Source: Pedobacter quisquiliarum
GTDB taxonomy: Bacteria > Bacteroidota > Bacteroidia > Sphingobacteriales > Sphingobacteriaceae
Assembly (NCBI RefSeq): GCF_014642175.1
Contig: NZ_BMIL01000002.1
Coordinates: forward strand, 248,001 to 312,000
Direction: 5' to 3'
DNA: 64,000 bases
Shown: positions 45,605 through 54,360 of the stretch, in pieces
Position numbering within the stretch: the first letter of the stretch is position 1
Layout of the letters: each line of letters opens with the position of its first letter
Made by a program: the position numbers and the translations under genes
The notes under the pieces: model-generated
Database searches by the model: none
Told to the model about the DNA's origin: nothing
Seen by the model: only the letters and a program-made list of their open reading frames with translations

Positions 45605-46972
45605 ATGAACCTAAGCAAATTAATAATCCTGACGGTGTTCTGCTACGCTGGAACGTGTAACGCACAACAACCGCAGCAATCCGGCGGTTGGAAGAACTTG
45701 TTCAACGGCAAGAATCTGGACGGTTGGGAGCAGCTCAACGGGAAAGCGAAGTACGAGGTGAAGAATGGCGAGATCATTGGCACAACCGTTCCAAAGGAGC
45801 CGAATTCTTTTCTGGCGACAAAGGAGCAGTATGGCGATTTTATCCTGGAGCTTGAACTGCTGGTGAACAATGAGATGAACTCCGGTATACAGATTAGAAG
45901 TGAAAGCAAACCAGATTACCAGAATAACCGGGTACATGGCTATCAGGTGGAGGTTGATCCATCCGCGCGGGCATGGAGCGGCGGCATTTATGACGAAGCG
46001 CGCCGAGGTTGGTTATACCCAATGGACATCAATCCCAAAGGGCAGAAGGCTTTCCGAAAAGATGCCTGGAACAAGTACCGCATCGAGTGTATCGGGAACA
46101 GCATCCGCACCTGGGTGAATGGGGTGCCTACGGCGAACGTGGTGGACAGCATGACCCCGTCTGGCTTTATTGCCCTGCAGGTGCATGGCATATACGGCGA
46201 CATGCAACCAGGGATGCAGATCCGCTGGCGGAACATTCGCATTCAGACCAGTAATCTGAAGCCAAGCAAAATGGACGACATCTATGTGGTGAACCTGGTG
46301 CCGAATGACTTATCCAAACAGGAACAAGCGGAAGGTTTTGCGATGCTGTGGGATGGAGAGACGACAAAAGGCTGGCTGAGTGCCAAAACCAGGACGAAGT
46401 TCCCGGAAAGCGGCTGGAGCATCGCCAATGGAGAGTTGCATGTGCAGGAAGCAAAGGGTCAGGAATCCACCAACGGGGGAGACATCATCACGGAAAAGCA
46501 GTACAAAGCTTTTGAAATGAAGTTCGACTTCAAGCTGGATGAGGGTGCAAATAGCGGCGTTAAGTATTTCGTGACGCTTGCGGAGCAAACACAAGGGTCG
46601 GCAATCGGACTGGAGTACCAGATTCTGGATGATGCGCGCCACCCGGATGCGAAACTCGGCCGTGATGGCAATCGTACGCTGGCATCCTTATACGACCTGA
46701 TTACCAGTAAAAAGATCCCAAATGGTCAGCACAAGATTGGCGAATGGAACCAGGGTTTGATTCGTGTTTACCCGGACAACCGCGTGGAACATTGGTTAAA
46801 TGGCTTTAAAGTGCTGGAATATACACGTGGTTCCGAGGAATTCAAGCAGTTGGTACAAGCCAGTAAGTACAAGGATTGGAAGAACTTCGGTATGGCAGAA
46901 AAGGGACATATCCTGCTGCAGGACCATGGGAACCATGTGGCCTTCCGCAGCATAAAGATTAAGGAATTGTAG
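45605..46972 (+). CDS. Tandem DUF1080 (3-keto-disaccharide hydrolase) protein
   Basis: 455 residues. A signal peptide ends around CNAQ (about 21). Two DUF1080 beta-jelly-roll domains follow. The first (about 30-215) has WKNLFNGKNLDGWEQL and MNSGIQIRSE. The second (about 245-455) has GFAMLWDGETTKGWLS and ANSGVKYFV. Both have the GxxLxGW-type entry strand and a buried acidic core. DUF1080 proteins include enzymes that cleave 3-keto-glycosides. It is likely periplasmic, 41 bases after the dehydrogenase gene, which could make the keto sugar. Confidence 0.9.
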   Translation: MNLSKLIILTVFCYAGTCNAQQPQQSGGWKNLFNGKNLDGWEQLNGKAKYEVKNGEIIGTTVPKEPNSFLATKEQYGDFILELELLVNNEMNSGIQIRSESKPDYQNNRVHGYQVEVDPSARAWSGGIYDEARRGWLYPMDINPKGQKAFRKDAWNKYRIECIGNSIRTWVNGVPTANVVDSMTPSGFIALQVHGIYGDMQPGMQIRWRNIRIQTSNLKPSKMDDIYVVNLVPNDLSKQEQAEGFAMLWDGETTKGWLSAKTRTKFPESGWSIANGELHVQEAKGQESTNGGDIITEKQYKAFEMKFDFKLDEGANSGVKYFVTLAEQTQGSAIGLEYQILDDARHPDAKLGRDGNRTLASLYDLITSKKIPNGQHKIGEWNQGLIRVYPDNRVEHWLNGFKVLEYTRGSEEFKQLVQASKYKDWKNFGMAEKGHILLQDHGNHVAFRSIKIKEL

Positions 46973-46988
46973 GCAATAAGCCAGATAT

Positions 46989-47354
46989 ATGTTGCTGACG
47001 ATATTGAACATGATTTTCTGTATCTCCTTCATTGGCTTTGCTTATGTAAATCTTAATGATGGAGATTCATGGCTTTGGGTACCCATTTATCTGGTTGCTG
47101 CGGGCCTTTGTGGCGCCGCGGCTTGCGGCTATTATTACCCTTGGGCCTATATTGCTGCCATTTCCTTTTACCTGATCTATGCGGTGCAGCTATTCTTTAG
47201 TAAGGACGGTGTAAGGGATTGGATAAAGGTGTACGGGCGACCGAGCCTGGTGGAAAATATGCAGGCCACGAAACCCTACATTGAAAAGGCGCGGGAATTT
47301 TTCGGACTGCTGATCATCAGTGCCGCACTCGCAATAAACTATTTTACGATTTAA
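46989..47354 (+). CDS. Small membrane protein, TMEM220 family
   Basis: 121 residues with four hydrophobic segments (about 2-18, 29-45, 50-68, 101-118). The opening FAYVNLNDGDSWLWVPIY (about 17-34) is the signature of the transmembrane 220 family. Function unknown. It sits 16 bases after the DUF1080 gene and six bases before eboA. Confidence 0.82.
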   Translation: MLLTILNMIFCISFIGFAYVNLNDGDSWLWVPIYLVAAGLCGAAACGYYYPWAYIAAISFYLIYAVQLFFSKDGVRDWIKVYGRPSLVENMQATKPYIEKAREFFGLLIISAALAINYFTI

Positions 47355-47360
47355 AGGAGC
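47347..47360 (+). promoter_or_regulatory. Shine-Dalgarno-like site before eboA
   Basis: AAAGGAG lies immediately upstream of the eboA ATG (AAAGGAGC-ATG). Such purine-rich sites are rare before genes in this window. Confidence 0.4.
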
Positions 47361-48053
47361 ATGATAAACAACAATGCGATGGAAGCTATAGACAGCTTAT
47401 TCATGGATATTCTGGAGACCAGGCTTCATCCGGAGGGGTATGGCTGGCTTTGCGAACAAGGTGCTGCACTGCGTTCGACCGCCAAGCCGGGAAAGCTCAA
47501 CCGGATTTTCGCGCAGGTGCCGCGATTCGCAATTAAGGCTGATCCGGAACTTGCTGCGCAGCAGCTTGCGCAAGGGGGTAAGCAGCTGCCGGTAAATGCC
47601 ATGCGCGAATGGTTGATAGACACGCTCAGCCGCGTATGGCTGCTGCTGCAGGTGCCCGATGGTGATCAAATCAGCTATGTAGCCACCATAGACCCGCTGT
47701 TTGTTGGGGCGGAGGTAAATGAGCTGGTGGCACTTTATAAATCCCTGGAATTGCTCGCCTATCCGGAGCAGTGGATTACGCGTTGTGAAGAAGGGATCCG
47801 AAGCAATATCGGGAGTGTTCTGGAAGCCATCATGTGTAACAATAACTATCCGGCCGTATACCTTAAGGAAGCCGCCTGGAATCAGATGATCTTAAAGGCA
47901 TTCTTCACGGATAAAGACGTTCGCCGGATTCGCGGACTGGAGCAGCGGATGAACCCGAGACTCAAAGCAGCGCTGGAAGATTACGTTCAGGAACGAACCG
48001 CGGCAGGACGCAGCGTAAATCCTGAAATCTACAAGTTAATGGAACTACAATAA
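47361..48053 (+). CDS. eboA: EboA domain protein
   Basis: 230 residues, largely helical, no signal peptide and no membrane segment. LHPEGYGWLCEQ (about 17-28), MREWLIDTLSRVWLL (about 81-95) and NNNYPAVYLKEAAWNQMILKAFF (near 157-179) fit the EboA domain. EboA has no assigned reaction. It is always found with EboB-F, a cluster shared by cyanobacteria, Bacteroidota and eustigmatophyte algae and linked to export of secondary metabolite precursors. Six bases after the TMEM220 gene. Confidence 0.85.
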   Translation: MINNNAMEAIDSLFMDILETRLHPEGYGWLCEQGAALRSTAKPGKLNRIFAQVPRFAIKADPELAAQQLAQGGKQLPVNAMREWLIDTLSRVWLLLQVPDGDQISYVATIDPLFVGAEVNELVALYKSLELLAYPEQWITRCEEGIRSNIGSVLEAIMCNNNYPAVYLKEAAWNQMILKAFFTDKDVRRIRGLEQRMNPRLKAALEDYVQERTAAGRSVNPEIYKLMELQ

Positions 48054-48064
48054 TTGGAATAGAT

Positions 48065-49051
48065 ATGTGTTGCAACGATAATTTAAATGAACGAAATCAG
48101 GGTACAAGAACACACCGTGCACTTGACCTGAGTGCGATTGCGGGGATGCGGTTCTTTGACCCGCATGTACACATGACCTCGCGCACCACCGATGACTACC
48201 AGGCGATGGCTGATGCAGGGGTGGTGGCACTGATAGAGCCCGCTTTCTGGCTGGGCCAACCGAGAACGGGTCTGGACAGCTTCCGCGATTATTACAGCAG
48301 CCTGATTGGCTGGGAGCGCTTCCGTTCTTCGCAGTTTGGAATCAAGCACTATTGCACAATAGGTTTAAACTCGCGTGAGGCTAACAATGAAGCCTTGGCC
48401 GAGCAGGTAATGGAACTGCTGCCAGCATTTGTGTACAAGGAAGGCGTGGTGGGCATTGGTGAGATCGGCTTCGACGACCAGACCGCCGCAGAAGAAAAAT
48501 ACTACAGGCTACAGCTTGAACTGGCAAAATCGGCAGGACTCCCGGTTCAGGTGCATACGCCGCACCGGGATAAAAAGAAAGGCACCAGCAAAAGCATGGA
48601 CATCGCGGTTGAACATGGCCTTTCGCCGGAAATGATCATCATAGACCACAACAATGAAGAAACAGTGAAGGAAGTGCTGGACCGGGGCTTCTGGGCCGCA
48701 TTCACGATTTATCCCTTCACCAAGATGGGCAACGAACGGATGGTGGAAATCCTGAAGCAGTATGGACCGGAGCGCATCATGATCAATTCTGCAGCAGATT
48801 GGGGCATCAGTGATCCACTGGCCGTACCTAAATCGGCAGCCCTGATGAAGCAACGCGGCATTTCGATGGAAGCAATTGATTTGGTCTGTTACCGAAATGC
48901 CATCACCGCATTCGGGCAAAGTGGCCAGATCCATGAAAAGGATTTCGACCAGATCCGCGAAGTGGATCAGGCACAGAAATTTGAAAGCAATTCGATACTA
49001 AGAGGTGGGCAGCAGCCCAGAATAGATAAGGGTACGATCATTATCGCTTAG
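48065..49051 (+). CDS. eboB: TatD-like metal-dependent hydrolase EboB
   Basis: 328 residues. Amidohydrolase-type TIM barrel with FFDPHVHMTSR (about 34-44; HxH metal motif), VGIGEIGFDDQ (about 130-140), VQVHTPHRDKKKG (about 162-174), IIIDHNNEE and a late SAADWGISDPLAV (about 241-253) with the catalytic Asp. It is longer than true TatD nucleases (about 260), as expected for EboB. The substrate is unknown. It lies 11 bases after eboA and four before eboC. Confidence 0.87.
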   Translation: MCCNDNLNERNQGTRTHRALDLSAIAGMRFFDPHVHMTSRTTDDYQAMADAGVVALIEPAFWLGQPRTGLDSFRDYYSSLIGWERFRSSQFGIKHYCTIGLNSREANNEALAEQVMELLPAFVYKEGVVGIGEIGFDDQTAAEEKYYRLQLELAKSAGLPVQVHTPHRDKKKGTSKSMDIAVEHGLSPEMIIIDHNNEETVKEVLDRGFWAAFTIYPFTKMGNERMVEILKQYGPERIMINSAADWGISDPLAVPKSAALMKQRGISMEAIDLVCYRNAITAFGQSGQIHEKDFDQIREVDQAQKFESNSILRGGQQPRIDKGTIIIA

Positions 49052-49055
49052 GCTT

Positions 49056-49934
49056 ATGAGCACAGTATTGGGGTTTCTCCGTTTAATGCGGCTGGCAAAT
49101 GTAGTTACTGCGGTAGCGGATGTGCTGGCGGGTATTGCCATTTCAGGGTACTTTAGCGATGCCGGGAGTTACTATCCGGTATTGCTGCTTTGTATCTCTA
49201 CAATAGGACTTTATGCGGGTGGCATCATCTTCAACGATGTCTTTGACGCCGGCCTTGATGCGATTGAGCGCCCTGAACGGCCCATTCCCAGCGGCTTAAT
49301 CTCCGTTGGCGCAGCCACGGCATTTGGCGTTATGTTTTTCAGCATTGGTGTTGGGGCAGCAGCCAGCTTTCAGCCGCTTTCTTTTCAGATCGCCGTACTC
49401 ATTGTGCTTGCCTGCCTGACTTATAACCGCTGGGCGAAACATTATACCATTTGGGGCCCGCTAAATATGGGGCTTTGCAGAGGCTTGAACCTGTTGCTGG
49501 GATTAAGCATTGTTACACCGGCCCTTACCCACTGGTGGTATCTGGCCTTCATCCCTCTGATCTATATTGCCTCGATTACCATCATCAGCAGGGGTGAGGT
49601 GCACGGCGGCGATAAAAAGATGCTCCGCATTGCGGCGGTACTGTATGCCACAGTGGTGGCCAGCGTCCTGTGGGTTTCCATACATATGCAAAACGTCTGG
49701 CTTACGCTGCTTTTCATCATCCCCTTTGTGCTGATGATCTTTGGGCCGCTGCTCACCGCCTTCCGGATACCCAGTGCAAACAACATTGGCAAAGCCGTTA
49801 AAGCGGGCGTTATCGCGCTTATCCTGCTTAATGCTTCCTGGGCGGGTGCTTTCGGCATCTGGCAGGTCGCAATTGTTATTGTTTTACTCTTACCGCTCTC
49901 CCTGTGGCTAAGCAAAACCTTTGCAGTCACCTAG
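49056..49934 (+). CDS. eboC: UbiA-like membrane prenyltransferase EboC
   Basis: 292 residues with about eight membrane helices. The first Asp-rich motif is in NDVFDAGLDAIERPERPIPSG (about 66-86), the diphosphate/Mg site of the UbiA family. The second Asp-rich motif is altered (IISRGEVHGGDKK near 178-190), as in EboC rather than UbiA or MenA. It is expected to prenylate or otherwise handle a lipid-soluble intermediate at the membrane. The acceptor is unknown. Only four bases separate it from eboB. Confidence 0.87.
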   Translation: MSTVLGFLRLMRLANVVTAVADVLAGIAISGYFSDAGSYYPVLLLCISTIGLYAGGIIFNDVFDAGLDAIERPERPIPSGLISVGAATAFGVMFFSIGVGAAASFQPLSFQIAVLIVLACLTYNRWAKHYTIWGPLNMGLCRGLNLLLGLSIVTPALTHWWYLAFIPLIYIASITIISRGEVHGGDKKMLRIAAVLYATVVASVLWVSIHMQNVWLTLLFIIPFVLMIFGPLLTAFRIPSANNIGKAVKAGVIALILLNASWAGAFGIWQVAIVIVLLLPLSLWLSKTFAVT

Positions 49935-49946
49935 TTATACGCTTTT

Positions 49947-51122
49947 ATGGACTACTTAGAACAATCTTTTAATATACGTTACCACTACAAGATCTTCTTC
50001 ACAGAAGGCCTTTTTGATTCCGATAACTTACTGCTCGCCGATTTTTTCAATGGCGAGTCATCAGCTGCACAGAAGAAGGTGCTTTTTGTGCTGGATGCGG
50101 GCCTGGTAGATGCAAATCCAGCATTGGAAACGGCAATCACGGCTTATTTTCAGGTGCATCGGGCTGTGGAGCTGGTTAGCGAGATCCTGATCGTACCTGG
50201 GGGCGAGGCGGCAAAGAATAACCCCGCCGTGCTGGAAAGCATTATTGAAGCGGTGGATGTCCATGGGATCGACCGGCACAGCTATATTGCCGCTGTTGGT
50301 GGTGGGGCGGTGCTCGATCTTGTTGGCTACGCTGCAGCCATTGCACACCGGGGCATCCGTCATCTAAGGATACCAACAACCGTGCTTGCTCAGAACGACT
50401 CGGGCGTAGGGGTTAAAAACGGGGTCAATTACAAAGGGAAGAAGAACTTTCTGGGCAGCTTTTCCCCGCCAGTGGCAGTTTTCAATGACAAGCAATTTCT
50501 GCTGACGCTAAACAACCGTGATTTCCGGTCGGGTATCTCAGAAGCAATTAAGGTTGCTTTAATCAAAGATCCGGCGTTCTTCACCTGGATTGAAGCGCAT
50601 GCCAGCAAGTTGTTGAACCGCGACATGGAAAGCATGGAATACCTGATAAAACACTGCGCCAGGCTCCACCTGGAACACATCTCCAGCCTTGATCCATTTG
50701 AGCGTGGCTCCTCAAGGCCGCTGGACTTTGGGCATTGGTCGGCACACAAGCTGGAACAGCTCAGCAATTTCAGCATTACCCATGGTGAAGCTGTGGCTAT
50801 GGGGATGGCGCTCGACAGTACCTATTCGCTTTATGCAGGGGTATTATCCGAAGAGAAGCTACAAAGGATCTTAAACCTGCTGGCTTTATTCTTCGACATC
50901 ACGAATCCTCTAATTCGGATTACAGACCTAAATGCACCCATACTGCAGGGTTTGCAGGAGTTTCGGGAGCATCTTGGTGGCAACCTCTGCATCACGCTGT
51001 TGCGCGATGTTGGTGAAGGCTTTGAGGTACATGAGATGGACCCACATACACTGTTGCAAGCCAGTCAATACATCCTGCAGTTTAAGAAGCGCCAGTTTGA
51101 TACCAATACCTTCCCGCTATGA
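49947..51122 (+). CDS. eboD: Sugar phosphate cyclase EboD (3-dehydroquinate synthase superfamily)
   Basis: 391 residues. NAD-binding VGGGAVLDLVGY (about 112-123), SGVGVKNGVN with the conserved Lys (about 150-159), Glu199, His263 and His279 as the expected metal ligands, and Lys202. The segment PLDFGHWSAHKLE (258-270) differs from LLNLGHTFGHA of dehydroquinate synthases. In particular, Asp260 replaces the Asn that sits three residues before the first His ligand. This points to a sedoheptulose-7-phosphate-type cyclase. The stop overlaps the eboE start by four bases. Confidence 0.87.
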   Translation: MDYLEQSFNIRYHYKIFFTEGLFDSDNLLLADFFNGESSAAQKKVLFVLDAGLVDANPALETAITAYFQVHRAVELVSEILIVPGGEAAKNNPAVLESIIEAVDVHGIDRHSYIAAVGGGAVLDLVGYAAAIAHRGIRHLRIPTTVLAQNDSGVGVKNGVNYKGKKNFLGSFSPPVAVFNDKQFLLTLNNRDFRSGISEAIKVALIKDPAFFTWIEAHASKLLNRDMESMEYLIKHCARLHLEHISSLDPFERGSSRPLDFGHWSAHKLEQLSNFSITHGEAVAMGMALDSTYSLYAGVLSEEKLQRILNLLALFFDITNPLIRITDLNAPILQGLQEFREHLGGNLCITLLRDVGEGFEVHEMDPHTLLQASQYILQFKKRQFDTNTFPL

Positions 51123-52327
51123 AAACGAGCTCAGGACATTTAACGTATTGTACCAATATCCATGCGGGGAAGGACTGGAGCACAGACTTTGAACAGCTCA
51201 AGACCCACTTTCCAGGCATCAAAGCGGCCATTTCCCCCGAAGCCCCAATGGGCCTGGGCCTGCGTTTATCTAATGCAGCCAGTATAGCACTTCAGGATGG
51301 AGCAACCCGCAGGGAATTTAAGGATTGGCTAACGGCCACCGATGCTTATGTTTTTACGATGAACGGTTTCCCTTACGGGGATTTCCACGATACGGTGGTG
51401 AAAGCAGCGGTGCACAGTCCGGACTGGACAACCCCGGAACGGAAAGCATATACCCTGAGGCTGATTTCCATTTTGGAAGACCTGCTTCCTGCGGAACAGG
51501 ATGGCGGCATTTCTACGTCGCCCTTAAGCTACAGGCACTGGTTCAGGGATGCGGAAGCTAAAGCAGCAGCCGTGAATACGGCAACCTTAAACCTGCTGGA
51601 GGTGCTCAAGACCCTCATCGCGCTATACCTAAAAACGGGTAAGCAGATTCACCTGGACCTGGAGCCCGAACCCGATGGGCTCATCGAATCTGGTGCCGAA
51701 TACATCAGCTGGTATGAACAGCATTTGCTGCCCTTAGGGATTCCTGTGATCAGTAGTGCGTTTGAAATATCTGCTTCGGAAGCCGAGGTCTTGATTAAAC
51801 AACATCTGTGTTTATGTTATGATGTCTGTCATTTCGCCGTTGGCTATGAAGATCATGGCTCGGTACTGCGGGTACTGGAATCTAAAGGTTTAAAGGTTGG
51901 CAAGATCCAGATCAGCGCTGCATTAAAAGGACAATTTCTAGAGTATCAGTCCAGGGCGCAGGTGCTTGAAGAATTTAAAGCCTTTGATGAACCGACCTAT
52001 CTCCATCAGGTGGTGGCAAAAAATACTGCCGGTTCATTGATACGTTATCCGGACTTGGATGAGGCACTAGCAAAATTCCCTGAGCAAGAAACAACAGAAT
52101 GGCGTGCACACTTTCATGTGCCCATCTCGGTAGATGAGATTGGAAACCTCCAATCTACGCAGGCCGATATTCTGGAGGTGCTGGCCATTCAGCAACAGCG
52201 CCCTTTTACCAGTCACCTGGAAGTAGAAACCTATACCTGGGCCGTATTGCCCGAAGGTTTAAAACTTCCAATAGGCCAATCCATCATTAAGGAGATGGAC
52301 TGGGTTATTAAGCATGCCATAAAATGA
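51119..52327 (+). CDS. eboE: Metabolite traffic protein EboE (xylose isomerase-like TIM barrel)
   Basis: 402 residues, cytosolic by sequence. YCTNIHAGKDWS (about 9-20) at the start, GFPYGDFHDTVVKAAVHSPDW (near 84-104), LDLEPEPDGLIES (about 178-190) and LCYDVCHFAVGYED (about 237-250) supply the acidic and His residues of a metal-binding TIM barrel. This matches the EboE ('metabolite traffic protein') family. Its reaction is unknown. ATGA overlaps join it to eboD and eboF, so the three are translationally coupled. Confidence 0.87.
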   Translation: MKTSSGHLTYCTNIHAGKDWSTDFEQLKTHFPGIKAAISPEAPMGLGLRLSNAASIALQDGATRREFKDWLTATDAYVFTMNGFPYGDFHDTVVKAAVHSPDWTTPERKAYTLRLISILEDLLPAEQDGGISTSPLSYRHWFRDAEAKAAAVNTATLNLLEVLKTLIALYLKTGKQIHLDLEPEPDGLIESGAEYISWYEQHLLPLGIPVISSAFEISASEAEVLIKQHLCLCYDVCHFAVGYEDHGSVLRVLESKGLKVGKIQISAALKGQFLEYQSRAQVLEEFKAFDEPTYLHQVVAKNTAGSLIRYPDLDEALAKFPEQETTEWRAHFHVPISVDEIGNLQSTQADILEVLAIQQQRPFTSHLEVETYTWAVLPEGLKLPIGQSIIKEMDWVIKHAIK

Positions 52328-53685
52328 AGAAAACAGTCGTTATAGATGTCGTTGGCTTATCGTCCAACCTCATCGGCATACATACGCCGTTTATCCGGCA
52401 GTACATAGAAAAGCATCAGTTAAGCCGCATCAAACCCATGTTGCCGGCGGTAACCACAGCAGTGCAGTCGACCTACTTAACGGGACAGACCCCTGCTGCG
52501 CACGGCATTGTCGGCAATGGCTGGTATGACCGTACAGATGCGGAAGTGAAGTTCTGGAAGCAATCCAACCACCTGGTACAGCAGCCGAAGATCTGGGACA
52601 AGGCAAAGGCGATTAATCCTGATTTTACCTGTGCCAATATGTTCTGGTGGTACAACATGTACTCCAATGCGGATTATGCGGTTACGCCGCGCCCGAATTA
52701 CCTTGCGGATGGCCGTAAAATCCCCGATTGCTACAGCAAACCTGCGGAACTTCGGGATGTGCTGCAGGAATCGCTCGGGCAATTTCCGCTGTTTCGCTAT
52801 TGGGGGCCAGGTGCCGACATTAAATCCAGCAAATGGATAGCAGAGGCCTCCATGAAAACTGATGCTTTATACGACCCTACTTTAACCCTGATTTACCTGC
52901 CGCATCTGGATTATGGCCTCCAGAAGTTTGGACATGATTTCGATAAGATCGGCAAGGACCTTCAGGAGCTGGATGCACTGCTGAAGCAGCTCGTAACGTA
53001 CTATGAAAGCAAAGCTGCGGAGGTGATCATCCTTTCAGAATATGGCATTGTGCCCGTGCAGCGTCCTGTACACCTGAACCGGGTACTGCGTGAACATGGG
53101 CTTTTACAGATTCGTGTGGAACGCGGACTGGAGCTGCTGGACGCAGGGGCATCAAAGGCTTTTGCGGTGGCCGACCACCAGCTTGCACACATCTACCTTA
53201 ACGATCCCGCCGTTATGGAGCAGGTAAAAGCCGTCCTTGCATCCCTACCAGGCGTTGCGCAGGTGCTGGATGAAGCCGGTAAAAAGCTGCAGGGTATTGA
53301 CCACGAAAGGGCAGGAGACCTGGTGCTGATTGCCGAGCCGGATAGCTGGTTCACGTATTATTTCTGGCTGGATGATGCTCTAGCGCCGGACTATGCGCGG
53401 TGTGTGGACATCCACAAGAAGCCGGGTTACGATCCTGTAGAGATGTTTATGCGCTCTAAAGGACGTGCGGCGTACAAGCTGCTGCGCAAAAAGGCAGGTT
53501 TCAGGTATGTAATGGATGTGGTGCCTCTGGATGCCACGCTGATCAAAGGTTCGCATGGTAGCATAAATTTCCCGGAAGCATTTTACCCGGTCCTTATTTC
53601 AGGTCAGGTGCCTTCAGGAAGTCTAATGGAGGCTACTGCGGTCCATGATGTGATCTGGAATACGCTGATGCAGGATGATTTATAG
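52324..53685 (+). CDS. eboF: Nucleotide pyrophosphatase/phosphodiesterase-like EboF
   Basis: 453 residues of the alkaline phosphatase superfamily. PAVTTAVQSTYLTGQTPAAHG (about 40-60) holds the nucleophile-type Thr and the PxxHG motif of NPP enzymes. DALYDPTLTLIYLPHLDYGLQ and SEYGIVPV carry later metal ligands (Asp, His, Glu), and GSHGSINFPEAFYPVLISG (near 401-419) the last. There is no clear signal peptide, so action in the cytosol is likely. It ends the operon and overlaps a convergent dipeptidase gene by six bases. Confidence 0.86.
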   Translation: MKKTVVIDVVGLSSNLIGIHTPFIRQYIEKHQLSRIKPMLPAVTTAVQSTYLTGQTPAAHGIVGNGWYDRTDAEVKFWKQSNHLVQQPKIWDKAKAINPDFTCANMFWWYNMYSNADYAVTPRPNYLADGRKIPDCYSKPAELRDVLQESLGQFPLFRYWGPGADIKSSKWIAEASMKTDALYDPTLTLIYLPHLDYGLQKFGHDFDKIGKDLQELDALLKQLVTYYESKAAEVIILSEYGIVPVQRPVHLNRVLREHGLLQIRVERGLELLDAGASKAFAVADHQLAHIYLNDPAVMEQVKAVLASLPGVAQVLDEAGKKLQGIDHERAGDLVLIAEPDSWFTYYFWLDDALAPDYARCVDIHKKPGYDPVEMFMRSKGRAAYKLLRKKAGFRYVMDVVPLDATLIKGSHGSINFPEAFYPVLISGQVPSGSLMEATAVHDVIWNTLMQDDL

Positions 53686-54354
53686 TTTCTGAAAGGGGAT
53701 ATCCAGCAGCTCGTATTTTTCCCAGTCTTTGAAGTCGTAGTGCCACCATTCGTTGTACATCACCCGGAAGCCATGCTGCTGCATCACGTTGATCAGGAAG
53801 TCCCGGTTCTTTTTAATGGCGGGAGTTAGGTCCTGGTAATCCGCTGCGGCAGCAGCGCTGAAGCTGTCGTATGGGGTTGGCATTCGCACCGCTTTACCGG
53901 TTTTCAGGTCAATGATCGACAGGTCGACCGCACAACCGCGATTGTGCCTGGAGCCACTTTTAGGATGCGCAACGAAGTTCTTGTCTGATGCTTTCTGGTA
54001 AAAGGCCACTGTAATGGCGTAGGGGCGATAAGCGTCATAGATTACCAGCCCATAACCTTTCTTCTTCAACTGTGCCTGAATTTTCTTCAGCTGTTCCACC
54101 ACCGGCCTTCTTGCAAAGGCGCGGGCACTGGGATACATCACCTGCTTCATGAAGTTGTTTTTGGTCGCATAGCGAATATCCAGCATGACACCCGGAACAG
54201 CCCTTTTGATGTCCACTAGAGCCTTGTTCGGGTCCTTAGCAACTGATTTCAGGTATTCCTGCTTAGTGCTGATGATCGCCAGCCCATAAGGGTTCTGCTG
54301 CGCACAAAGCGCCGAAAACTGGAAGAACAGCAGAAGAGCCAAAAGGTGCTTCAT
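53680..54354 (-). CDS. M15 family D-Ala-D-Ala dipeptidase (VanX/DdpX-like)
   Basis: 224 residues with a signal peptide (to about 19, ending LCAQ). Zinc site: SGSRHNRGCAVDLSI (about 133-147; His and Asp) and EWWHYDF (about 203-209; Glu and His). A conserved YDAYRPY (about 104-110) is typical of the VanX group. It cleaves D-Ala-D-Ala or similar dipeptides in the periplasm. The alanine dehydrogenase gene lies six bases upstream in the same direction, suggesting joint use of peptidoglycan-derived alanine. Confidence 0.9.
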   Translation of the reverse strand: MKHLLALLLFFQFSALCAQQNPYGLAIISTKQEYLKSVAKDPNKALVDIKRAVPGVMLDIRYATKNNFMKQVMYPSARAFARRPVVEQLKKIQAQLKKKGYGLVIYDAYRPYAITVAFYQKASDKNFVAHPKSGSRHNRGCAVDLSIIDLKTGKAVRMPTPYDSFSAAAAADYQDLTPAIKKNRDFLINVMQQHGFRVMYNEWWHYDFKDWEKYELLDIPFQKL

Positions 54355-54360
54355 AAGCGA

